DNA of 14,790 nt from an uncultured Opitutia bacterium (GTDB lineage Bacteria; Verrucomicrobiota; Verrucomicrobiia; Opitutales; Opitutaceae). The notes beneath the pieces are model-generated. The model was not told the origin of the DNA, made no database searches, and saw only the letters and a list, made by a program, of their open reading frames with translations. The stretch is taken from NCBI GenBank assembly GCA_937952235.1, contig CALFZM010000222.1, positions 1 to 14,790 on the forward strand, read 5' to 3'. A program made the position numbers and the translations under genes. Positions 6,751 through 12,489 of this stretch are shown here, piece after piece; position 1 is the first letter of the stretch, and every line of letters starts with the position of its first letter.

Positions 6751-8154
6751 TCATGGCTTGCCTGCCTGTTGCAGCGGTTGCCAGTTGCGGTACTCGGACA
6801 GCCGCAATCGGTAGCGGCTGACGTTGCCCTCATGCAGATCGCGGAGATCGGCCAGGGCAAGTTCGACGATGCGGTCGAGGTCCCTGGGCGGTACCAGATT
6901 CGCTGCCACGGCGCGCACGGCGACCTCGTCTGGAGACTGATGGCCTTTGACGATCTCGGCAACCACGGCAACCAGCGCCTCCCGGTAGCGCAGGCGCATT
7001 GGATCGGGATCGGCGATCGTCTCGCGGATAGCCATGTAGCGCTGGCAGGAGCGCTCGTAGGCCCACACGAACACGTCGCGAAGCAGATCCACTCTCGTGA
7101 GCTCATACACGCCGAGGGTGCCTTCCACATAGGCCCGATCCGGTACGTCGATAAAGGAAAGGGGACAGAGGTTGCGCTGGATGAGCGGGATATTGGCGCC
7201 GAGTCTGGATACCCGCTTGTTCACGTCGACGAACGGCTGCAGGTAGGGGATGTGAACCATGATGAAGAACGCCTGCTCGAACGGGTCCTCGATCGCCTTG
7301 GCCTTGTCCAGGATCATGCGGAAGTAGGCCTCGACCTGCTGAGGCATTCCTGGCGGGTGGAACACCGTGCCACTTACTTCGACAATACGCTGGCGCAGCC
7401 GCCCGCCCTCGCTCGGGTCGGCGAGCAGGTTTTCGGATAACTGCGCGTGCAGGTTGAAAAAGGTGAAGGGGTTGAAGCCGATGTCCTCTGCCTGCTCCAC
7501 CAACAGCTCGATGGCGGCCTTGTGATTCAGGATCATCTGCGCCTCTCGGCGATCCTTGCCTTCGGCCGCCTGGCCCAGCTCGATCAGGTTCTGGGTGTCG
7601 AGGCGGGTGTAGGTGTTGCCTTCGAGTCGGCTCGATGCCCAGGACAGATCGATGAGCAGCCGCCCCAGGATATCGCGCGCATAGGTGCCCGCCGGGCGCT
7701 CGCCGTCTGGTGAGCGTCCGATGTTGTGCAGGTGATCACAGACGTCGGGCGGCAGGTAGCGGGTCTCGTTGGGGCGATATCCCTCCAGAAAATCCCGGTT
7801 GTAGCCCACCGGCTTGCGGCCCTGGACAGGTTGGCGAACGTAGTCGAGGACTTCCTGACCCGCAGATGAGACAGGGATGTACGTCTCGCCTCTGATTTCA
7901 TCGGTCGCGTGAGCCTGCTCGGTAATTTCGACTGCGATTTTCTTGGGGGGAGCGCGATAACGTAGACCCCGCCCCTGGCCTTCCGTATCGACTCGCTTTT
8001 GCTCGACCAGCTCGCCCAATCGACGTTGCAGCGTGCGGCGGCTGACAATGTCGGCCAATGCGGCATGCAGATCGTCCATGCGCACTCCGTCCGGATGCCG
8101 GGCAATCTCGTCCTCGATCTTGCTAGTCAGGTCCTCGGGGAGTTTTTTGGGCAT
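6751..8154 (-). CDS. Fic-domain protein with N-terminal winged-helix region and non-canonical Fic motif
   Basis: A 467-residue Fic-family protein. Residues 10-65 look like a winged helix (DLHAALADIVSRRTLQRRLG, then a basic wing). An N-terminal-type inhibitory motif, (S/T)xxxE(G/N), occurs as SSRLEG at 174-179, and the Fic core covers about 200-370. The active-site loop usually reads HPFxxGNGRxxR, with His and Arg needed for AMP transfer; here it reads QPFVDVNKRVSR (306-317). Gln replaces the catalytic His and the GNGR turn becomes VNKR, like the ANKR of the Doc kinase. AMPylation of the classical kind is therefore doubtful. The ATG at 8154 is preceded by AAGGTGAT. Upstream dyads suggest autoregulation by the winged helix. 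Not truncated; GC is lower than in the flanking operons. Confidence 0.88.
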   Translation of the reverse strand: MPKKLPEDLTSKIEDEIARHPDGVRMDDLHAALADIVSRRTLQRRLGELVEQKRVDTEGQGRGLRYRAPPKKIAVEITEQAHATDEIRGETYIPVSSAGQEVLDYVRQPVQGRKPVGYNRDFLEGYRPNETRYLPPDVCDHLHNIGRSPDGERPAGTYARDILGRLLIDLSWASSRLEGNTYTRLDTQNLIELGQAAEGKDRREAQMILNHKAAIELLVEQAEDIGFNPFTFFNLHAQLSENLLADPSEGGRLRQRIVEVSGTVFHPPGMPQQVEAYFRMILDKAKAIEDPFEQAFFIMVHIPYLQPFVDVNKRVSRLGANIPLIQRNLCPLSFIDVPDRAYVEGTLGVYELTRVDLLRDVFVWAYERSCQRYMAIRETIADPDPMRLRYREALVAVVAEIVKGHQSPDEVAVRAVAANLVPPRDLDRIVELALADLRDLHEGNVSRYRLRLSEYRNWQPLQQAGKP

Positions 8155-8166
8155 GTATCACCTTTT

Positions 8167-8196
8167 ATTGGCGCGCATTCTATCATTCGTGCCAAT
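8167..8196. promoter_or_regulatory. Fic operator dyad 1
   Basis: ATTGGCGCG (8167-8175), twelve bases, then CGTGCCAAT (8188-8196): an inverted repeat with one mismatch, 30 bp overall. It ends 13 bp before the fic ATG, next to its ribosome-binding site, and covers a possible -10 (TAGAAT on the minus strand, 8177-8182). Confidence 0.7.
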
Positions 8197-8225
8197 ACGG
8201 TAAGCTTATTGGCGCGCAATGTCAA
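8197..8225 (-). promoter_or_regulatory. Candidate sigma-70 promoter of fic
   Basis: On the minus strand a perfect -35 TTGACA (8220-8225) is followed after 17 bp by TACCGT (8197-8202), a three-of-six -10. An alternative -10, TAGAAT (8177-8182), matches better but is too far from this -35. Confidence 0.45.
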
Positions 8226-8237
8226 AACATGCGCCAT
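8208..8237. promoter_or_regulatory. Fic operator dyad 2 (one half degenerate) within the core promoter
   Basis: A perfect half-site ATTGGCGCGCA (8208-8218) is followed by a degenerate inverted half, TGCGCCAT (8230-8237), again 30 bp overall. The good half-site fills the spacer between a minus-strand TTGACA (8220-8225) and a TACCGT (8197-8202) separated by 17 bp, so a bound protein would block RNA polymerase. Confidence 0.6.
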
Positions 8238-8240
8238 TTA

Positions 8241-8270
8241 ATTGGCGCGCAAAGGGAGTTTCGCGCCAAT
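8241..8270. promoter_or_regulatory. Fic operator dyad 3
   Basis: ATTGGCGCG (8241-8249), twelve bases, then CGCGCCAAT (8262-8270): a perfect 9-bp inverted repeat with exactly the geometry of dyad 1, placed upstream of the -35. Confidence 0.7.
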
Positions 8271-8425
8271 CTGTCCCCACCCACGTTCAAGGCCGACTTT
8301 GCGAGCGTCGTCGAACGCTGTTCGCGATTCCGGCCTTCTCACGGACCATGAACGGCGCCGAATCCTGAGCAGCCACAAATGGGGTAAACAGGCCAGTCGT
8401 TACCAACCGGCAAGGAAAACCGACC

Positions 8426-8577
8426 ACGAAGATCGCTCTTCGCACGACTCCACAAGGGTCCGGATTCATCGGGAAATTCCGGACGAAAAAAAGGCCAGAT
8501 GATGAGTCTGGCCTTGGAATAGTGGTGGTGCCGCGGCGCCTAAACTGCACGGGTCAATGCCCCGCTATTCGACAGCC
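8426..8577. repeat. Interspersed repeat copy B (about 150 bp)
   Basis: It shares with copy C, in the same order and at nearly equal spacing: GCTCTTCGCAC (8435-8445), a 22-base block beginning CGGATTCAT with 20 identical bases (8461-8482), the A-run and hairpin, GTGGTGG, and AATGCCCCG (8556-8564) followed by a TCGAC. It also shares the hairpin and a 22-base identical block with copy A. Confidence 0.7.
8486..8513 (-). terminator. Rho-independent terminator of the ClpP-like gene (repeat copy B)
   Basis: Minus-strand GGCCAGA and TCTGGCC form a seven-bp stem with a seven-base loop, followed by seven T residues. It lies about 190 bp beyond the ClpP-like gene stop. Confidence 0.8.
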
Positions 8578-8701
8578 AGAGATCTTCAGCGATCATCAGC
8601 ACACCCGTGCGTTCGAGATCTGCATCAAGCCGCTATCGAGCGATCGTACTCAACATGCGGATTGTGACCAGATCAGTCGCATTTGCCACGAAGCGCGATC
8701 C

Positions 8702-10075
8702 TCACCGGCCATTGAAGGATTTCTTCGAGATTTTCTTCGACTGAAGGTTTCCATGTCTCTGTTTTATGAGTTCAACTGTGAATCCACTTACAGACGCGCC
8801 GTCGTCCCTGAACTCAAAAGTCCTGTCCGCCTCCGAGTACGCGGTGTCCGGACCAAAGGGATCCTCAGCGTCCTCGCCGAACCAAGCAGTTCCACTGGCG
8901 TATCGAATACGGTACGAACCCAACGGCACTTTCATGTGGAGGACGTCGCCACCTCTAACAAATGCGGTCGTAACCACTTGATCCGAACTCGTGTCGATCA
9001 ACCTCACAAGAAAATTCGAGCCCGCTGCCGTTCTAATCGTCAAGGGAGCCATTGCATATCGGAAGGGATATTTCAGAATTCCAGTTTCAGGCAGAGCGCT
9101 CCCCGACCTCGAAAGAGGTCGCGTCTCACTCTCCGAAGCGCCAGGATTCGCTGGCCCCTTGTCCGCCGACCCTGACCGCCGCTGCACTGGCCCAGGCCTC
9201 GCGGTCGCCCTTTCGTCGCTGGGAGTGCTCTTGGATTGAGCACCTTGGCCCGTCTTCTTCTGATTATCTTTGGAGCTGTATTCCAATGCCGAACCAAGTC
9301 TCGCGTACTCACGGAGCTGATTGGCCTCCTGGACACGCGACTCACACTCAAGCCACTTGAGCAGAACTCCTTCGTCAGGACGTCGTGCACGGCGCGTGTT
9401 ACCTCCTGCCGGATGCGGTCCACAATCCTTTTCCACAACATCGCGGTAAGAAGGTCGATAAGAGATCGCGTCGAAGAGGTCATTCGCCAATAGCGACTGT
9501 TCTGTAAGAATGTAGATGTCGCTGGGCGCGGTTTCGGCCATTCGATCGAGAAGTCTTCGTGGAATACCTTGGCGAGTGAGGAATGAATCGACGGCCACAG
9601 TTGCGGGTCCTACCCGCTTTTCATAAGTCGTAACGTCGACTCCCCGTCCAGTCCACGCAAGTCGGTGTACGCCAAGCCTTCCCCCTTCTTCAAGCCGCCG
9701 TGCGACCCCTGCCGCCCAAATCAAGAAGCATGAGCTGAAGCAGGTCCCGTCTCTTTGGACGCTGGTATGCACAAACGCCTCGGCCACGCGCTCAGCAATC
9801 TTCAACGCTTCGGCTACGTCGCCACCCGCGGAATCTAAATAGAGAGTGCCCCACAGCAGCGCCCGAACTCTTCGAATCTGTTCAGCAGACCCGCTCTCAG
9901 TCGGGGTAATGAACTGAACAAACCTCTGGTAGTCACCATGTTCGATTTTTCCAATGATCGAAATGCCGATTCTGCTCGGTTCGTCGATTAGCTGGAAGTT
10001 GGCAGCCCCAGATCTGACCGGAATCGCCACGATGAGAATCGTGAGCGAAGTTTGAAGCAGCTTCAAGAATGCCAT
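8702..10075 (-). CDS. Secreted ClpP-like serine protease with C-terminal beta-rich domain
   Basis: A 457-residue exported protein. Residues 1-25 form a signal peptide (MAFLKLLQTSLTILIVAIPV, cut near SGAA). Residues 28-210 look like a periplasmic ClpP-fold protein: LDSAGGDVAEAL (80-91) resembles the ClpP Gly-rich strand, CFSSC supplies the likely nucleophile Ser114, GVHR the His137, and Asp186 may be the third residue. A Ser/Pro/charge-rich linker (about 265-335) leads to a C-terminal domain (338-440) with VRGGDVLHMKVPLGSYRIRY and FGPDTAYSEADRTFEF, which I recall from uncharacterised proteins. The ATG at 10075 was chosen for the signal peptide over the in-frame start at 10141; its ribosome-binding site is weak (AGAGAG). 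GC is clearly lower than the flanks. The target is unknown. Confidence 0.75.
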   Translation of the reverse strand: MAFLKLLQTSLTILIVAIPVRSGAANFQLIDEPSRIGISIIGKIEHGDYQRFVQFITPTESGSAEQIRRVRALLWGTLYLDSAGGDVAEALKIAERVAEAFVHTSVQRDGTCFSSCFLIWAAGVARRLEEGGRLGVHRLAWTGRGVDVTTYEKRVGPATVAVDSFLTRQGIPRRLLDRMAETAPSDIYILTEQSLLANDLFDAISYRPSYRDVVEKDCGPHPAGGNTRRARRPDEGVLLKWLECESRVQEANQLREYARLGSALEYSSKDNQKKTGQGAQSKSTPSDERATARPGPVQRRSGSADKGPANPGASESETRPLSRSGSALPETGILKYPFRYAMAPLTIRTAAGSNFLVRLIDTSSDQVVTTAFVRGGDVLHMKVPLGSYRIRYASGTAWFGEDAEDPFGPDTAYSEADRTFEFRDDGASVSGFTVELIKQRHGNLQSKKISKKSFNGR

Positions 10076-10220
10076 GGGCGGCTCTCTCAGACAGGACACT
10101 TCGAGCTTGACTGATTTTTCGGCCACATCATCGATGGTCAAGGCGCGAGAGGGTTCAATCAGAGTGTAAGTCTCTTACTGCGAGTCTCGCCTTTCGTAGC
10201 AGCGCATTCGCAGCGAGTTC

Positions 10221-10514
10221 CTACGACGCGCCTTTGGGTCTTGCGACAGCCACCCTTGAGAGCCGGTCTGCCATCCGTGTTTGCCAACCGGGTCCCGTAG
10301 CCCTCCATCGCGCAATTACGTCCGCAGGCAAACGAAGCGAGATGAGTTGTCGCGGATTGGCCGAGCGTGGGCGGCCACCTTTTCTGACGACGGCCCGGGC
10401 AAGCATGTCGTCGGTTAGCTCAGGAAGTTCCTTGTACTCGGCTGGCTTGATCCGATGCGCGTCCACGCGCGCGAGATCAGAGCCCGAAGTACGGCGCAAG
10501 GCGGTCTTTCTCAC
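10221..10514 (-). CDS. brnA: BrnA-family antitoxin
   Basis: A 97-residue antitoxin of the BrnA family. The C-terminal half has the family signature: GRPRSANPRQLISLRLPADV (about 47-66), then ATGPGWQTRMADRL, a ribbon-helix-helix-type DNA-binding region. BrnA neutralises BrnT by complex formation and represses the operon. It starts with GTG at 10514, 38 bp inside the end of brnT, with AAAGG upstream; an in-frame GTG at 10466, just after the brnT stop, is an alternative but has no good ribosome-binding site. The palindrome upstream of brnT is its likely operator. Confidence 0.88.
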   Translation of the reverse strand: MRKTALRRTSGSDLARVDAHRIKPAEYKELPELTDDMLARAVVRKGGRPRSANPRQLISLRLPADVIARWRATGPGWQTRMADRLSRVAVARPKGAS

Positions 10515-10752
10515 GGTCGTTGGCCTTTCTCATGCTGAAGATGTGGCGAACCGCGCCACGCGGGGTGTAGCCGATCACCACGAGCCGACTTTGGAGGCTT
10601 CCGTAGCAGATGATTCTCCTCTCTCCGTAGTCCTTGCGAAGATCCTCGACCTCGACGGTAACGCCGTTGAATACGAGGACAGCATCCTCGAAATCCAGTC
10701 CACGTTCCCTCAGGGTTCGTATTCGCTTTGCCGGATCGTAGCTGATTCGCAC
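10477..10752 (-). CDS. brnT: BrnT-family ribonuclease toxin
   Basis: A 91-residue BrnT toxin, a RelE-like-fold ribonuclease that cuts mRNA and halts growth until BrnA is made. Family features are visible: SYDPAKRIRTLRERGLDFEDA at the start (split: DPAK at 6-9, RGLDFEDA at 17-24), EDLRKDYGERR, VVIGYTPRG, and the basic IFSMRKANDREK near the C-terminus. Length is normal. The start is GTG at 10752 with no good ribosome-binding site; a -10-like TACAAT ends only six bases before it, so the transcript may be leaderless. It precedes and overlaps brnA, the usual order. Confidence 0.9.
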   Translation of the reverse strand: MRISYDPAKRIRTLRERGLDFEDAVLVFNGVTVEVEDLRKDYGERRIICYGSLQSRLVVIGYTPRGAVRHIFSMRKANDREKDRLAPYFGL

Positions 10753-10755
10753 CCC

Positions 10756-10775
10756 GTTATTGTATCTACAATAAC
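10756..10775. promoter_or_regulatory. Perfect palindrome operator of brnTA
   Basis: GTTATTGTA (10756-10764), TC, then TACAATAAC (10767-10775): nine-bp arms with a two-base centre, ending three bases before the brnT GTG. It includes the minus-strand -10-like TACAAT (10759-10764). Repression by the BrnT-BrnA complex at such a site is known for the family. Confidence 0.75.
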
Positions 10776-10788
10776 CACGCCATGCCAG
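10759..10788 (-). promoter_or_regulatory. Candidate brnTA promoter
   Basis: On the minus strand CTGGCA (10783-10788, four of six matches to the -35), 18 bp, and TACAAT (10759-10764, five of six to the -10). The expected transcription start coincides with or closely precedes the GTG start. Confidence 0.5.
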
Positions 10789-10920
10789 TAGTGCGCCTGT
10801 CAGCGGCTATACGCGAGCCAAGTTCATCATCGGAGCAAATCAGCAATGGGTCCTCGGGGAACTGCGGAGGCGACAGCGCTCAAAGCGGCGAAGCCAACGC
10901 ACTGAAATTGTTGGGCCTTT

Positions 10921-10940
10921 TGCGAAGAGCGCTCTTCGCA
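10921..10940. repeat. 20-bp perfect palindrome related to the repeat family
   Basis: TGCGAAGAGC (10921-10930) is followed directly by its reverse complement. Its right half, GCTCTTCGCA, recurs at 11007-11016 in copy C and at 8435-8444 in copy B, where a partial left half (CGAAGA, 8427-8432) is also present. Confidence 0.65.
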
Positions 10941-10997
10941 CAAACAGAGAACAGAGAGGGAAAAGGGGACAAGTTCGACCGAAATTCTCACGACCCC

Positions 10998-11147
10998 GAT
11001 GGGGCCGCTCTTCGCACCCGTTGCCAAACGCGCGGATTCATTGGGAAATTTCGGGCAAAAAAAGGTCAGACACTGTCTGACCTCAGAGGCTGTGGTGGCG
11101 GGGCGGCGACACACCTTGACGCGGGAATGCCCCGATAATCGACCACC
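10998..11147. repeat. Interspersed repeat copy C (about 150 bp)
   Basis: Same orientation and block order as copy B: GCTCTTCGCAC (11007-11017), the 22-base CGGATTCAT block (11033-11054), seven A residues and hairpin, GTGGTGG (11092-11098) and AATGCCCCG (11126-11134). First-to-last block distance is 119 bp here and 121 bp in copy B. It forms the right edge of the lower-GC island. Confidence 0.7.
11057..11082 (-). terminator. Rho-independent terminator of the Bug/propeller operon (repeat copy C)
   Basis: Minus-strand GGTCAGACA and TGTCTGACC around one base (in practice a seven- to eight-bp stem with a small loop), followed by seven T residues. It lies about 90 bp after the propeller gene stop. 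Confidence 0.8.
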
Positions 11148-11171
11148 CGCGATCATGAGCGTCGGGGCGAT

Positions 11172-12443
11172 CTAAGGTGCCGTGAGCGACGATACGTCGA
11201 GCACGTACATCTGTCGCTCGCGCTCGTGCACGGAGTCGATGCAGACCTGCCGACCGTCGCGGCTCCAGCGCGGGTGCAGGTCGCAGCGGTTCTCCTTGGA
11301 GAGCGCCGGGTCCGCCCAGAATCGCCCGAGGTCGTGGCGAACGCCCCGGTCGCAGTCGAACAGGAAGAGCGTCCGCTCGTGCGTTCCCGCGTCCGGATAG
11401 GTGTCCGAGAGGAGCCATCGCTTGTCCACCGGCGAGAAGGTCATGTGGCCGTTCTCGACGAGGGTGCCCGCGCCGATGACCTTCACCTCGCTACCGTCGC
11501 GGTCCTCGTACTCGTGGTAGTGGATGGCGCCCGCGTGCGGCCCCCACACGATGATGCGGCCGTTGTCCCTCCAGAGCGGGTGCGAGATCTGCCACTCGGA
11601 CTTCTCGTAGTCGAAGGCGCCCACCGCCGACGGATCGAAGTCGTCCGCGAGCTGCGGCAGCGGGTGGTCCGAGCATTCGAGCAGGCGCATGTCGCTGCCA
11701 TCGGGGTTCATCGTGACGAGCCGGTGCAGGAAGCAGGTTTCGTCCGCGACGCGCTCGGTCCAGCGGTGCAGGAAGAGCACGCGCGAGGACGCGGGGTTGA
11801 TCTCGATGTGACTTACCCAATGTATGGCCCTGTCCATCGAGGGCAGGTGGCGAACCTGCATCAGCTGCCGGTAGCTCACCACGAGGGACGTATCGCCCGT
11901 CTCCAGGTCCATGCGGTGGATGCCGTCGTCGGCGGGTGCCCGCGGCAGCGCGAAGGGGCCGCCGTGTTCGCTGTAGCCGATCGTCTCGTGCGTGACGTAG
12001 AGGCGCCGGTAATCCACGCACAGCGCGAAGCGGCTGTCGGGCGCGACCACGTAGACCGGCATCGGCAGGCGCGTCTTGCGGCCGGAGCGCACGTCGCAGA
12101 TCGCCGCCCCGAAGCCGGGGTAGCGCGCCGAGGCGTCGTCCGTGCGGGTGTTGTAGACGGCGTGCAGGCCCTCGCGCCCGTCCAGCCACTGCAGCTGGCT
12201 TCCCATCTGCCAGTTCCAGGCCCGCGTGCGGTCGAACGCGTGGAAGCGGTCGTCCTCTTGCAGGTCGAAGTAGCCGACTGCAGCCTCGCGCGCAGGGTCG
12301 AGGCGGAAGTCCATCGCGGGAACCTGCTGTGCGAGCAGGTAGCGCGAGGTCCGGTCCCAGTTGGTCTTGTTGTAGTAGCCGAAGAAATGGTGGCCGGGGC
12401 CGGCGCCGACGCGGCGGCACGGGAAGGCGGGTGCGGGTTTCAT
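11172..12443 (-). CDS. Beta-propeller protein, oligogalacturonate-lyase-like fold
   Basis: A 423-residue protein with repeated propeller-blade patterns ending in short WD/TolB-like strands (for example SPVDKRWLLSDTYPD and HPRWSRDGRQVCIDSVHE). The N-terminus GPGHHFFGYYNKTNWD recalls the opening of oligogalacturonate lyases (polysaccharide lyase family 22) and related propellers. Several histidines in blade positions (HHFFGYY, SHIEINP, ISHPLW, DLHPRW) could bind a metal, as in that family, but I cannot confirm the lyase active site. No signal peptide is seen, so it should be cytoplasmic. The ATG at 12443 has GGAAG five bases upstream. It follows the Bug gene by 46 bp, so the pair is probably an operon. 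Many such propellers are uncharacterised; a lyase or isomerase acting on a uronate is only a suggestion. Confidence 0.6.
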   Translation of the reverse strand: MKPAPAFPCRRVGAGPGHHFFGYYNKTNWDRTSRYLLAQQVPAMDFRLDPAREAAVGYFDLQEDDRFHAFDRTRAWNWQMGSQLQWLDGREGLHAVYNTRTDDASARYPGFGAAICDVRSGRKTRLPMPVYVVAPDSRFALCVDYRRLYVTHETIGYSEHGGPFALPRAPADDGIHRMDLETGDTSLVVSYRQLMQVRHLPSMDRAIHWVSHIEINPASSRVLFLHRWTERVADETCFLHRLVTMNPDGSDMRLLECSDHPLPQLADDFDPSAVGAFDYEKSEWQISHPLWRDNGRIIVWGPHAGAIHYHEYEDRDGSEVKVIGAGTLVENGHMTFSPVDKRWLLSDTYPDAGTHERTLFLFDCDRGVRHDLGRFWADPALSKENRCDLHPRWSRDGRQVCIDSVHERERQMYVLDVSSLTAP

Positions 12444-12489
12444 GTGTCTTCCGTTCCGGGGGCGGGGCCGCGATGGGCCGCCGCGCGCA

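Larger units (their letters stand above)
8271..8701. other. Gene-free stretch between fic and the ClpP-like gene
   Basis: No credible gene is seen. Open frames on both strands here run through the terminator hairpin and lack recognisable domains or ribosome-binding sites. The stretch holds repeat copy B with its terminator (8426-8577) and otherwise unremarkable sequence. AATCTGTCCCC at 8268-8278 resembles a motif often seen beside REP-associated transposases, but no transposase is present. Confidence 0.6.
10776..11171. other. Gene-free stretch between brnT and the propeller gene
   Basis: No credible gene is seen. It contains a 20-bp perfect palindrome (TGCGAAGAGC and its complement, 10921-10940), a GGGGACAAG tract near 10966, repeat copy C and a terminator. 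Open frames on both strands cross the hairpin and match no family I recognise. Confidence 0.6.

Noticed and set aside
8242..8550. Small frames on both strands within the fic/ClpP-like gap
   Set aside because: They cross the terminator hairpin and repeat blocks, lack ribosome-binding sites and show no domain; similarity between frames in copies B and C is explained by the DNA repeat.
8485..8577. Repeat tails considered as tRNA or tmRNA 3' ends (integration targets)
   Set aside because: GGTGG and GC-rich pairs superficially resemble a minus-strand tRNA end, but no T-arm with a TTCGA-type loop or acceptor pairing could be built in any of the three copies.
10166..10178. GTAAG/CTTAC hairpin downstream of brnA
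   Set aside because: Only five bp with a three-base loop and no T-run on either side; not a credible terminator.
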